Assembly (NCBI GenBank): GCA_947503965.1
Contig: CANNFU010000007.1
Location: 217,977-281,976, forward strand
DNA length: 64,000 bases
From: an uncultured Paracoccaceae bacterium
Lineage (GTDB): Bacteria > Pseudomonadota > Alphaproteobacteria > Rhodobacterales > Rhodobacteraceae
Direction of reading: 5' to 3'
The position numbers and the translations under genes are program-made. A model generated the notes under the pieces. It worked only from the letters and a program-made list of their open reading frames with translations, had not been told where the DNA came from and searched no databases. Shown here one piece after another: positions 55,794 through 63,862 of this stretch. Position 1 is the stretch's first letter. Each line of letters opens with the position of its first letter.

Positions 55794-56099
55794 ATGACCA
55801 AACATGTCATCGAAACCGTCACCTTCAAATTGAACGCCGGGTTTAGCCGCGAAGACTTCGCCAAATCCGCCAGCGCCATCACCGATTTTGCCAAATCGCG
55901 CCCCGGCTTTATCGCCCGGCGCCTGTCCTGCGGCGAAGACGGGCTCTGGATCGAACACATCGAATGGGCCACCATGAAAGATGCTAAGGATGCCGCCGCC
56001 GCCATCGGGGGCGAGGCCAGTCTGGCCCCCGCCATGCAGGCCATCGACGGCAGCACGGTGACCATGCACCACTCGGAACTCGAAATCTCGGAAAACTGA
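55794..56099 (+). CDS. Antibiotic biosynthesis monooxygenase (ABM)-like protein
   Basis: A 101-residue small alpha/beta ferredoxin-fold protein: TKHVIETVTFKLNAGFSREDF begins the first strand and helix, PGFIARRLSCGEDGLWIEHIEW forms the sheet. ABM proteins are cofactor-free oxygenases or regulatory partners. The ATG at 55794 follows AAGGA; the longer in-frame start at 55749 overlaps the operator-like repeat. It is four bases ahead of the WYL regulator gene. Confidence 0.82.
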   Translation: MTKHVIETVTFKLNAGFSREDFAKSASAITDFAKSRPGFIARRLSCGEDGLWIEHIEWATMKDAKDAAAAIGGEASLAPAMQAIDGSTVTMHHSELEISEN

Positions 56100-56103
56100 T
56101 CCC

Positions 56104-56781
56104 ATGCGCCGCAGCGACCGTCTGGCCGATATCATCGAGATCGTCAAAGACGGTCGGCTGCACCTTGCGCGCGACCTTGCTGAAACGCTGCAGGTCTCGG
56201 TGCGCACGATCTATCGCGATATCGACACGCTGACGGCCTCTGGCGTGCCCATCGACGGGGAACGCGGTGTGGGATACATGCTGCGCGAACCGGTGTTCCT
56301 GCCGCCCCTCAGCCTGTCGCTGACCGAGCTTGAGGCGCTCAACCTCGGCATGGCCATCGTGGGCGAGGTCGCCGACGATGATCTGAAGGCCGCGGCCCGT
56401 ACCCTGTTATCAAAAGTTGCGGAAACCGCCTCGCACCGGCGCAACGCGCCCAAGAACTGGGGCTTTGGCGTCTATCACCGTATGCCGTTGCGCAGCGGGT
56501 TTCGGCATATGCCGCTGATCCGTGCCGCGATCCGCAATCGAATGACGCTGCAGATTACCTATCGCGCGCTGGGGGATGAGGTGACGCGCCGCATCATCCG
56601 CCCGCTGCAGACAGAATACTGGGGGCAGGTCTGGACCTGCACCACGTGGTGCGAACTGCGCGATGCGTTCCGGGTTTTTCGGATCGACCGGATTCAGGAC
56701 TGTGCAGAGACGGGCACGTCATTCGTGGACGAGCCAGGAAAGATGATCGAGGACTATCTGGACAGCATCGGCACCGATTGA
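56104..56781 (+). CDS. YafY-like HTH/WYL transcriptional regulator
   Basis: A 225-residue regulator with an N-terminal HTH (RRSDRLADIIEIVKDGRLHLARDLAETLQVSVRTIYRDIDTL) and a WYL-type C-terminal domain (QITYRALGDEVTRRIIRPLQTEYWGQVW). The exact WYL triplet is replaced by EYW. Many YafY-type proteins repress their own operon in response to a small ligand. A matching inverted repeat lies before the upstream ABM gene, and phased repeats lie just past its stop. Confidence 0.9.
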   Translation: MRRSDRLADIIEIVKDGRLHLARDLAETLQVSVRTIYRDIDTLTASGVPIDGERGVGYMLREPVFLPPLSLSLTELEALNLGMAIVGEVADDDLKAAARTLLSKVAETASHRRNAPKNWGFGVYHRMPLRSGFRHMPLIRAAIRNRMTLQITYRALGDEVTRRIIRPLQTEYWGQVWTCTTWCELRDAFRVFRIDRIQDCAETGTSFVDEPGKMIEDYLDSIGTD

Positions 56782-56846
56782 TGGGGCATGCGTTGCGGAC
56801 GGACTTTGCCGTTCAAGCCCGAACGCGATGTTCCTTGCGGTCATGC

Positions 56847-56900
56847 CCGACAAAAGTGCCGACGTTTTGCTGACGTTTTGCCGACGCGGTGCTGACAGTG
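56847..56900. repeat. Five helically phased C(C/T)GAC repeats
   Basis: Units start at 56847, 56859, 56870, 56881 and 56892: spacing 12, 11, 11, 11 bases, that is about one helical turn each. The middle two are CCGACGTTTTG and CTGACGTTTTG; the others keep the (C)GAC head. They lie in the 203-base gap between the convergent WYL regulator and glycosyltransferase-like genes; no gene is seen in this gap. Confidence 0.6.
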
Positions 56901-56984
56901 TTTTGACCATGAAAAACAGGCATTAACCCATGATTCGCCACAGATGCTGAAATCCACCGCACGGTGGGGGGCGTCGCAACACCC

Positions 56985-57974
56985 TCAGCGCATCCAGAAA
57001 CCGGCCGCTTTGATCTTGTTTCGCAATGCCTTTTCATGGCGCGGCAGCGCGCTGCGGTCGAACATATCACGCACCTTATGCCCGCGCTTTTGATAGATCA
57101 TCCGTTTCATGGGATCATATTGTTTCAGCAGCTTCTTGATCTTGTTCGGGGCAGTGACTTCTTCAAGCGCCGCGATCTGATCGTCCGTTCCACGCGCATA
57201 AAGCAGCGGCAGGGCGCGATAGTGGCACGTGACGGTACCATCCAACCCGTTCATTTCCGGCCCCGGTCGCCCACCGCCCAATCCGTGAATGACCAGAGGG
57301 AGTGCCACCTGATCAAGCCAGGGATCAAGTGGCTGAATCACGAGTTCGGGCGGCGTATCGTCCCGGATCGACAGGGCATATTTCGTGAAGCGCTGCCCAA
57401 ACACCGCCGGATCAGCGCCACAAAACCAGCCGGCATTGAAATAAAGATATCGCTCCCAATACTCATCCGGTTGGCCTAGGTCCAAAGAGCTTTGAAAATC
57501 CAGCGCGAACCGGTCGTAAAGCGATTTCCAGACAGCCGTATATCCGGGCCAATAGAGTTCTTCGACAGGCCATGTCGGTCCGCGGTTCATGGATGCCGTG
57601 GGGCGGTCGAAGTCGAACGGGACCTGCATCAGGTCGCCGGTGATCAACGTGTCGGTGTCAAAGAAAACAAAGGGTTCCGCCGCTGGCAGGACCTGCAGAC
57701 CTTCGATCTTGTTGCCATAGGGGTAACTGTGCCCGAAATGGACGGATTCAAATGGACGGACCTCTGCACCCAATTCCGCCAGAGCGTTCTTGACGTCACC
57801 GGACATCCGCGGATCACGCGGCCAAAGAGGTCCTGGCTGCGGCTCGGCCACAACAAGCCGTCCCGCGAAATCAGGCACATATGCACGCAATGACGCCGCA
57901 AAGATCAGAGCTTCGTATTGCAATCGGCCCGACTGACCCACGATCATGATGTTGAAAGGCTTGGTGTGTGCCAT
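56985..57974 (-). CDS. GT-A-fold glycosyltransferase-like protein
   Basis: A 329-residue protein with no signal peptide. FNIMIVGQSGRLQYEALIFAASL starts a Rossmann-like fold and FVFFDTDTLITGDL provides the DxD motif of nucleotide-sugar transferases of the GT-A (GT8-like) type; FNAGWFCG is the usual acceptor-loop segment. Basic C-terminal helix (KKLLKQYDPMKRMIYQKRG). Acceptor and donor are unknown. The ATG at 57974 is preferred; the frame is open 62 codons upstream but that part lacks fold similarity. Confidence 0.78.
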   Translation of the reverse strand: MAHTKPFNIMIVGQSGRLQYEALIFAASLRAYVPDFAGRLVVAEPQPGPLWPRDPRMSGDVKNALAELGAEVRPFESVHFGHSYPYGNKIEGLQVLPAAEPFVFFDTDTLITGDLMQVPFDFDRPTASMNRGPTWPVEELYWPGYTAVWKSLYDRFALDFQSSLDLGQPDEYWERYLYFNAGWFCGADPAVFGQRFTKYALSIRDDTPPELVIQPLDPWLDQVALPLVIHGLGGGRPGPEMNGLDGTVTCHYRALPLLYARGTDDQIAALEEVTAPNKIKKLLKQYDPMKRMIYQKRGHKVRDMFDRSALPRHEKALRNKIKAAGFWMR

Positions 57975-58175
57975 CCTGCTCCGCTCTGTCAAATGCTGCT
58001 GTTTACTACGCCTATACTGCGGTGGTTCTGGCGCGCAACTGTCGCCTCTGAGCCCGGCAGGCGCAACTGCAAAACTTGCCGTTAGATGCAATGACATGGG
58101 ATGGGCAAGATGCGGGACGAAGCGCCCCTTCAACCGCGCAAGTTCGATGGCTGCTTCCATGCGAAGGGCCTAAAT
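57975..58175. other. Gap between glycosyltransferase-like gene and the LysR-headed cluster
   Basis: No gene is called. A CTTGCC/GGCAAG pair with a long loop near 58074-58107 is the only visible symmetry and is too loose to count as a terminator. The glycosyltransferase promoter should lie here. Confidence 0.3.
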
Positions 58176-58610
58176 TCACTCCGCGAATGCAATCCACCTT
58201 CCGGCCACAACAACTGAACACCAAATGACAATCGACAGTGAAGCGTTGAAAGGGCGAATGCTGTTAAACAAAACGAACAGCGCTGCATTTGCACCTGCGA
58301 GCAAGATAAGCGCAAACTTGATCAGAACAGCGGGGTTTTCAGCATAGCGAGTAGCTTGAACAGAAAACAACAGCACGCCCGTGGTTGCTGCCGCGCCGAA
58401 CCCCAGAAAGGCAATTCGGCTTAGCCGCACGGCCCCGTCGTCTATCCCTTTCAACATCAAGACCCGCAAGTCGGCTAGGACGACCGGCGCGATTAGAAAG
58501 CTTATTGAAAGGATATGCAGGGCCGAGATGAGCGGGTAGATTGGCCCGCCGACCCAATCCGCTAGTGCTGACGCCTCCAGCCGGGCAAGCAACGGCGTCA
58601 GCCCGAGCAC
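58176..58610 (-). CDS. DUF6644-like four-helix membrane protein
   Basis: A 144-residue integral membrane protein with four hydrophobic segments, starting LTPLLARLEASALADWVGGPIYPLISALHILSI and including APVVLADLRVLMLKG, the pattern of DUF6644 (name from memory). A GTG start at 58610 is chosen: GAGG lies seven bases upstream and the overlap with the DUF6152 gene is only 13 bases. It is the last gene of the cluster. A His in the second segment could bind haem or metal; the role is unknown. Confidence 0.7.
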   Translation of the reverse strand: MLGLTPLLARLEASALADWVGGPIYPLISALHILSISFLIAPVVLADLRVLMLKGIDDGAVRLSRIAFLGFGAAATTGVLLFSVQATRYAENPAVLIKFALILLAGANAALFVLFNSIRPFNASLSIVIWCSVVVAGRWIAFAE

Positions 58611-59065
58611 CCTGCATCCTCTGTCTGCGTACGTCCACGGCGGACGACAGCCTCGCCGTTCGCCAGACGCAGCCACTGACCCCGCAGTTGACTTGGGGGG
58701 CGGCAGTTCTGATAGACAATGGTCTCAACCCTGTCGCCAACTGCGATGCGACCCACTAGGTCGAAGAACAAGCGGATCGGAGGGTACTCCACGTCAATAA
58801 TCCTGCCTAGGTCTTCAGGGCGAACTTCGAGAATGTCAGCAAATTCTGAGTCCTCCCGTATATCATTTGGAGGTCTAAGCTCCGCATCTACTCGCATCTC
58901 TATTACCGGATGAGGGCGACGAAAGGTTGCCTCGATAACCTCACCCGCCACATAGATCGGACGTGCGCTGTCATAGGCTCCTGTGAACCCATGATGAGCA
59001 AAACCTGGCCTTGAAAAAACTACAGCCCCAATCAAACCACTCGTGAACATGCGTCGCGTCAACAT
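58598..59065 (-). CDS. Exported DUF6152-like protein
   Basis: A 155-residue protein. The N terminus LTRRMFTSGLIGAVVFSRPGFAHHG has a twin-arginine-like motif, a short hydrophobic core and the AHHG start of mature DUF6152 proteins (name from memory). The body looks like a small beta barrel: GEVIEATFRRPHPVIEM. Paired His residues after the cleavage site may bind copper or haem. GGAG precedes the ATG. It overlaps DUF6644, a frequent partner. Unknown function. Confidence 0.7.
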   Translation of the reverse strand: MLTRRMFTSGLIGAVVFSRPGFAHHGFTGAYDSARPIYVAGEVIEATFRRPHPVIEMRVDAELRPPNDIREDSEFADILEVRPEDLGRIIDVEYPPIRLFFDLVGRIAVGDRVETIVYQNCRPPSQLRGQWLRLANGEAVVRRGRTQTEDAGCSG

Positions 59066-59174
59066 GTCTGACTCCAGTTCAAAAAGAGTGGTGCGTGACG
59101 CTTGCTGTATTTCGAAGATCGCTCTGTTGGATTGACCCGCAGATCGCTCTCGGTTGTACATCTGCTCCCTTTCA

Positions 59175-59780
59175 TCATGCCGCGACTTCGAGGTGCTGCG
59201 ACACACTCCGAAGATGAAGGTCGAAGCGTTCGAAATCGTCTGCGATCTCAGGATTTTTGAACACATCGTAGGCCGAAAACGTGGGTAGCTGCCGCATTCC
59301 GATAAACTTTGCATTCAGATGCATCGGCCACATGAGATCATCCACGGATTTGCCGCCAAAGAACTCTTCAGATGGGTCGTCAAACGCCTCGGACGGAGCG
59401 TTAAAAGTGAGCGACAGCATGTATCGCGTTTCTATCAGGCTTCCACCCATGCCGTAGTTCGCTTTCGGGGCCGCTTCGCTGCGTCCGTCGCCAGCACATA
59501 ACCGGCCATCAAGGCCTGCACTAAGAACCTCATCGAGATACTTCTTGAAGCCCCAAGGCAGGCCCATCCAGTTGACCGGATACTGGAAGATGACAATGTC
59601 GGCCCAGGTAAGCCGCTCGACTTCGGCTTCGACGTCGTAGACATCGGAAACGTTTGTGATTTTGACCTCACTCCCATTTTCTTCAAAAAAGAGACGAGCA
59701 CGATCAACCAGACTTGCGTTTAGCCTGCCCGGCGAGATCGGAGCGGGTGTGTGGCCATTGATAATGAGGACTTTGGACAT
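59175..59780 (-). CDS. Flavodoxin-fold NAD(P)H:quinone reductase (MdaB-like)
   Basis: A 201-residue protein with the flavodoxin-like fold of quinone reductases: SKVLIINGHTPAPISPGRLN binds the FMN/FAD phosphate, ADIVIFQYPVNWMGLPWGFKKYLDEVL is the flavin-contact region, and YMLSLTFNAPSEAF follows. Two-electron reduction of quinones to avoid radical stress is the known activity. Within this cluster it is the only clear cytoplasmic enzyme. A 109-base gap separates it from DUF6152. Confidence 0.88.
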   Translation of the reverse strand: MSKVLIINGHTPAPISPGRLNASLVDRARLFFEENGSEVKITNVSDVYDVEAEVERLTWADIVIFQYPVNWMGLPWGFKKYLDEVLSAGLDGRLCAGDGRSEAAPKANYGMGGSLIETRYMLSLTFNAPSEAFDDPSEEFFGGKSVDDLMWPMHLNAKFIGMRQLPTFSAYDVFKNPEIADDFERFDLHLRSVSQHLEVAA

Positions 59781-59818
59781 CGTGTTTACTCCAAAAGAAT
59801 AGCTGCAACGAGCGGCTG

Positions 59819-60658
59819 TTAGTCCGCAAGGAACGCGTCGAGCGCGGGCAGAAAAACGTCGGATCTTTCTTGGTAGGCGGCATGCGTCGCGCCAGGCACG
59901 ACGAGGAGCGTCGCATTCTCTATTTGCCCGCGCGCTTCGTTGGCATCCGATACCGACAAGAAGGGATCGTTGTCCCCAACCGTCACCAGAACTGGGACGG
60001 TAATCTCACCGATCCGATCTTCTGGATGTCCGTCGGCACTGCTGTCTTTCCACATCGCGGCGGCCTGGGTCACCATGCGATCAAAATCGCCATCGGGGTT
60101 CAATCGATCATAGTCGTCGACAATGAAACTGAAATCGCCCGAGCCGAGTAACTCACGGTTCCAAGTGTCGAAAGTGTCCCACATCCCACGACCGTTCTCC
60201 GCCGACCAACGCGCGCCAATGGTCACCAGTTTTGAGACGCGCGTATTCGAATGCGCCGCCATCCGGTAGCCCGTGATCCCGCCGTCCGAGAATCCGACAA
60301 CTGGGCAGCTCTCGATACCAAGGGCATCTAATACGGCGTGAGCGTCATCTTCCTGTGCGGCATAGGACAAAGGAATATCACCGAGCGACGATCTTCCCAT
60401 CCCCCGCGTATCGACCAGCACAACTTGGTAACCGCTAGCAACGAGATGATCCCGCAGCCCGTCAAACCAGCCGGAATGACCAAGCCCACCATGCAAGAGC
60501 AGCATGGGCGGGCCATCACCATGCGTCTCGTAGTAGATATCAGAGCCAGCACGGGATACTGTTGCCGCCGTCTGAGCACGAGCCACGCGCCCCGCCATGA
60601 GAGCCCCTGCGGTCGTCACCGCCCCGAGCGCCAAAAGGTTTCTGCGATTGAATTCCAT
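59819..60658 (-). CDS. Tat-exported alpha/beta hydrolase
   Basis: A 279-residue hydrolase with a Tat-type signal (NRRNLLALGAVTTAGALMAG). The catalytic apparatus is visible: GFSDGG nucleophile elbow (Ser), GDNDPFL (Asp) and GATHAAYQ (His), plus the oxyanion HGGLGHSGWF. The fold is the lactonase/haloperoxidase-like group; substrate unknown. The second of two consecutive ATGs (60658) has AAGGAG at six bases, better than the first (60661). Export suggests action on a periplasmic ester or lactone. Confidence 0.88.
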   Translation of the reverse strand: MEFNRRNLLALGAVTTAGALMAGRVARAQTAATVSRAGSDIYYETHGDGPPMLLLHGGLGHSGWFDGLRDHLVASGYQVVLVDTRGMGRSSLGDIPLSYAAQEDDAHAVLDALGIESCPVVGFSDGGITGYRMAAHSNTRVSKLVTIGARWSAENGRGMWDTFDTWNRELLGSGDFSFIVDDYDRLNPDGDFDRMVTQAAAMWKDSSADGHPEDRIGEITVPVLVTVGDNDPFLSVSDANEARGQIENATLLVVPGATHAAYQERSDVFLPALDAFLAD

Positions 60659-60672
60659 CATTCACTCCTTCT

Positions 60673-61530
60673 TCAATCGGCCATCACATCGTCGCGGCGT
60701 TGCGCGATCACATCGAGGAATGCGGGAGCGTCGATATTGGCAATGGGCAGACGACCCGTTGCGGGACGCCGAATGTCGAAGCTATCAACATGCGCGATCA
60801 GGTCCGCATTCTGGGTCGGCGCGCCTTCGGTGTTGTAGAGCTGGAAGTTGGGGTAGATCGGGGCCACGCTGTCGTAGTCGGCATAGGCAGTGAGACCGAC
60901 GTTCAGGACCAGCGGCAGGTCAGGGCGAATGATCTGCTCAACCACCTCCCAGTTTTCACCTTGTGGCCGGGTCAGCAACGTGAAGATTTCGCCATGGCGG
61001 GCAATACGCAGGTCGACCGGGCCGGTCGGCGCAGGAAGGATCTGCAGTGTCGATAGCGAATTGGTTGTTGTTTTCAGCTCGTAGTGTGGCTCACCGGCTG
61101 GGGCCGCCGTACCGATTGAAAAGAACAGCCAGTTTTCCTGCCCCGGTATCCATGTGGCAGCGGAAACCTCACGCGGCGCACGAATGAACAGCCCTGCAAG
61201 CGAGAAGGAGGTCTGCGGCAAGTCGGCCTGGGTGCCGGTCACTTCAATTCGCGTCGTGGCGATGAAATCACCTGTGATCTGGTGATAGAGGTGGCCAGCC
61301 TGATTGTCCTCGAACCATCCCGAAGAGACTGGTTCCAATACAAGTCGGCCGTCCTCAACGCGCGGTTCCTGCCATTTGCGGGTGAAACCCTCGGGCGAGT
61401 GCTCGGACCAGGCATCGAGTGCCGAAGCGTCATCAAAGGTCGTGCTCAGGTCAGCGATGTCGTCAGCCAACGACGCAGTCGCCGACGCGCAGAGAGTTGC
61501 GGCGAGCGCCGCCGCGAAAATGAACTTCAT
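60673..61530 (-). CDS. Exported concanavalin-like (DUF1349-like) protein
   Basis: A 285-residue protein with a signal peptide (KFIFAAALAATLCASATASLA). The sequence ATTRIEVTG...LAGLFIRAP and NWLFFSIGTA...HYELKTTTNS reads like the beta-jelly-roll of DUF1349/LamG-type folds, which bind or cleave carbohydrates; no catalytic pair is identified. GGAG lies six bases upstream of ATG. Eleven bases separate it from the hydrolase gene. Confidence 0.75.
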   Translation of the reverse strand: MKFIFAAALAATLCASATASLADDIADLSTTFDDASALDAWSEHSPEGFTRKWQEPRVEDGRLVLEPVSSGWFEDNQAGHLYHQITGDFIATTRIEVTGTQADLPQTSFSLAGLFIRAPREVSAATWIPGQENWLFFSIGTAAPAGEPHYELKTTTNSLSTLQILPAPTGPVDLRIARHGEIFTLLTRPQGENWEVVEQIIRPDLPLVLNVGLTAYADYDSVAPIYPNFQLYNTEGAPTQNADLIAHVDSFDIRRPATGRLPIANIDAPAFLDVIAQRRDDVMAD

Positions 61531-61592
61531 GGGAGTCTCCAATCATATAGAAAAGGAAGGGGTGGCCATTCGAACAGCCGCCCCGCTGCGGA

Positions 61593-62918
61593 TCAGTTGT
61601 TCACGACAACAAGTGAGTGAGCGCCGGGTCCGGTCTCAACCGCGTAGCCGGTCGGCACCAAGCGTGGGGCTTCGCCCACATCACGCTGCACCCGCCAAAA
61701 CTCCAGCGCGCTCGCGCGCGGCTCCGGCCCTTCGTACTCAAATATACCAGCGACGACGTATCGGTCAGACGCATCGAACGCGACGCCCTCTGGCAAGATG
61801 CCCAGCATCTCCCAGTCACCGGCGTGCTCCATCAGGCCGGTGATTGCGTCAAACTCCACCAGTGTCAGGCTCGACAAGGAGTGGCCTGGCTCACCTTCAG
61901 GGATCCAGGTCTGGCCAAGATTGAGTGTCACAATCATCGTGCCGTCGTTGGAGAAGGCGATGCTTTCTGCATGTTGCGGTACGCTGACACCGCCCATGCT
62001 GAAGTGCCGTGGTTCTGCATCTTCCGGCCCAGCAAGCCGGATAGAAGTTAGGGTTGATGGCGGTGCATAAGTGCCGTTCCGATCCGGCCCAAGATCAGGA
62101 CCCCATCCCAAGTCATTGGTCACGAAATGCCGCCCATCTCGCGAAAACTTGCCAGACATTGGCCATTTGTTTGTGGCCACCGAGTTCCCCCACTGGGAGA
62201 TTCCCGAAACGCTTCCGTTCTCGGTACGATCAACGCGATAAAACTGGACCTGATTGCGCAGGTTAAGCGTGACTGCGACCACATCTTCGGTGGGATGCCA
62301 TTCGGCGTGATGTGGCAGTTGTCCTCCGTCGAACAGCTCGGGCATCTCGGATACGTTCTGAAGCGGGAATTGCTGCGCCTCGCCGAATTGGCCATCTGAA
62401 AAAGTCACAAAGGTCAGTGGGCTCCCTCGTGTCTTGGTCGCAAGCACGAGCGTCCGGCCATCCGGGCTGACAGAGACACCAAGGGGTCGGTTTCCAACTT
62501 CGACCTCATCAATCACCCGTGGGGCCGAAAGATCGCTTACATCGATCGCGCGCAAAGTCGTGCCAGGTTGCAGATCACGGATGGTGACATCGGCCTCTTC
62601 CTGAGGGGTCGCTGTCTCGGCCACAAAGATCGTATTTCCGTCGAGGCTATGCGCGATGGAGTAGACCGGATTGATGACCGAGTTGGATACTTCGATCCGC
62701 CCCGTTGGTTCGGTTGCAACCAAGGGTAACCCAATCAATGCCAGCTCGTCCGGGCCGCGCTTCTCCCCAATCTGCCCGTCAATATAGGCATAGGCACGCA
62801 TGTCCCCGTCCGAGATCGCGGCGATGTAGCGTCCCTCAAAATCGGGCGGCTGCTGCGCATAGGCAGGCAGTGCAAGAATGGCGCCTGCAATGCTGGCCTT
62901 AAGTGGGAAGCGGGTCAT
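61593..62918 (-). CDS. Exported beta-propeller (lactonase/YVTN-like) protein
   Basis: A 441-residue protein with a signal peptide (TRFPLKASIAGAILALPAYA) and repeated four-strand blades: SIAHSLDGNTIFVAET, GVSVSPDGRTLVLATK, HAEWHPTEDVVAVTLN, SGKFSRDGRHFVTND, SIAFSNDGTMIVTLN. This is the YVTN/6-phosphogluconolactonase-like propeller type, seven-bladed by count of repeats, and probably periplasmic. AAGGAGG stands five bases before the ATG, a strong site. First gene of the minus-strand cluster, divergent from the LysR gene. Confidence 0.82.
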   Translation of the reverse strand: MTRFPLKASIAGAILALPAYAQQPPDFEGRYIAAISDGDMRAYAYIDGQIGEKRGPDELALIGLPLVATEPTGRIEVSNSVINPVYSIAHSLDGNTIFVAETATPQEEADVTIRDLQPGTTLRAIDVSDLSAPRVIDEVEVGNRPLGVSVSPDGRTLVLATKTRGSPLTFVTFSDGQFGEAQQFPLQNVSEMPELFDGGQLPHHAEWHPTEDVVAVTLNLRNQVQFYRVDRTENGSVSGISQWGNSVATNKWPMSGKFSRDGRHFVTNDLGWGPDLGPDRNGTYAPPSTLTSIRLAGPEDAEPRHFSMGGVSVPQHAESIAFSNDGTMIVTLNLGQTWIPEGEPGHSLSSLTLVEFDAITGLMEHAGDWEMLGILPEGVAFDASDRYVVAGIFEYEGPEPRASALEFWRVQRDVGEAPRLVPTGYAVETGPGAHSLVVVNN

Positions 62919-62998
62919 GGTGTCCTCCTTGACGAAATGAATATGCATGACAAGTTGGGTGATGAATGCGCCCCGACAATGTTGGTTTTCGATATGTT

Positions 62999-63017
62999 CT
63001 ATAAGGAAAGGTTATAG
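62999..63017. promoter_or_regulatory. Inverted repeat enclosing the ribosome binding site of the LysR gene
   Basis: CTATAAGGAAAGGTTATAG: the 6-bp arms CTATAA and TTATAG flank GGAAAGG, which holds the ribosome binding site, and the right arm abuts the ATG at 63018. As DNA it has the T-N11-A layout of a LysR box; as RNA it is a hairpin with the ribosome site in the loop. Confidence 0.55.
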
Positions 63018-63860
63018 ATGTTTTCGGTGATGGATTATCGCTGTGTGGTCGCTTTGAGTGAGGAGAAGAGCTTCTCTCAGGCGTCCGAGGTCCTGGGCCT
63101 CTCGCAACCCGCGCTGACCGCGCGGCTCCGGCGTATTGAGGAAAACCTTGGCGTTCGCCTGTTCGAGCGTGGCAGGCGCGGAGCCGAGCCGACTCCCGCC
63201 GGTGATGCCTTCACCGAAGCGGCACGCAGGATCATCGACATGGCTGATCGCTCAGTCGAGGTGGCACGGGATGCAGATCGCGGCCTTGGCCAACATCTGC
63301 GGATTGGAATGACCCAAATCGCCGCTGTTCAAGTTGTTGTTCCAATCCTGAAGGCATTTCGGGAAGAGAACGCCTTTGCCCGTGTAAGATTGACCGAGAG
63401 CATATCGTCCACATTGGAAGCGCAGGTTGAACAGAACCTGATCGATGTCGCTTTCCTTCATCCGCCAATACATCAAGCTGGGCTTTCCGAACTCCCGCTT
63501 ATGTCACAACGCCTTGTGAAATACGATGCGATGGCCTCGCCCCATGATCGGCCACCCACCATTCGATATACGCGGCGCGATGCACCTGTTTTGGTTGCAG
63601 AGCTTGATCGTCATGAGCCGGGTGGCGTCGAAGCGGATGCATTGGCGGAAGTGGATACAGCGATCGGCGCGATCGTGATGTCCCATGCAGGATACGGACC
63701 GTTCGTCGTACCTGAAGGTTTCCCCAGCCCATTCAAACGGATAGAGACTTGTCTGGAGGGCGCGCCACTCAAAACAGAGCTGGGGACGAGCATTGTTTGG
63801 CGCAGCCTCGATCGCCGTCCAATGGTGCGGGCACTGATCGAGATCTGCAGAAGGTCGTGA
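63018..63860 (+). CDS. LysR-family transcriptional regulator
   Basis: A 280-residue LysR protein: N-terminal winged helix (FSQASEVLGLSQPALTARLRRIEENLGVRLFERG) and a type 2 periplasmic-like ligand domain (LRIGMTQIAAVQVVVPILKAF). It is divergent from the beta-propeller gene, so it most likely controls the minus-strand cluster 58176-62918 and itself. The start codon immediately follows an inverted repeat. No effector can be named. Confidence 0.92.
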   Translation: MFSVMDYRCVVALSEEKSFSQASEVLGLSQPALTARLRRIEENLGVRLFERGRRGAEPTPAGDAFTEAARRIIDMADRSVEVARDADRGLGQHLRIGMTQIAAVQVVVPILKAFREENAFARVRLTESISSTLEAQVEQNLIDVAFLHPPIHQAGLSELPLMSQRLVKYDAMASPHDRPPTIRYTRRDAPVLVAELDRHEPGGVEADALAEVDTAIGAIVMSHAGYGPFVVPEGFPSPFKRIETCLEGAPLKTELGTSIVWRSLDRRPMVRALIEICRRS

Positions 63861-63862
63861 AG

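Noticed and set aside
56847..56900. Small CRISPR-like array
   Set aside because: Units are 11 bases with no spacers and no cas genes; helical phasing explains the pattern better.
57975..58160. 62-codon N-terminal extension of the glycosyltransferase-like gene
   Set aside because: No similarity to the fold and no ribosome site at its start; the Rossmann-like strand begins right after the ATG at 57974.
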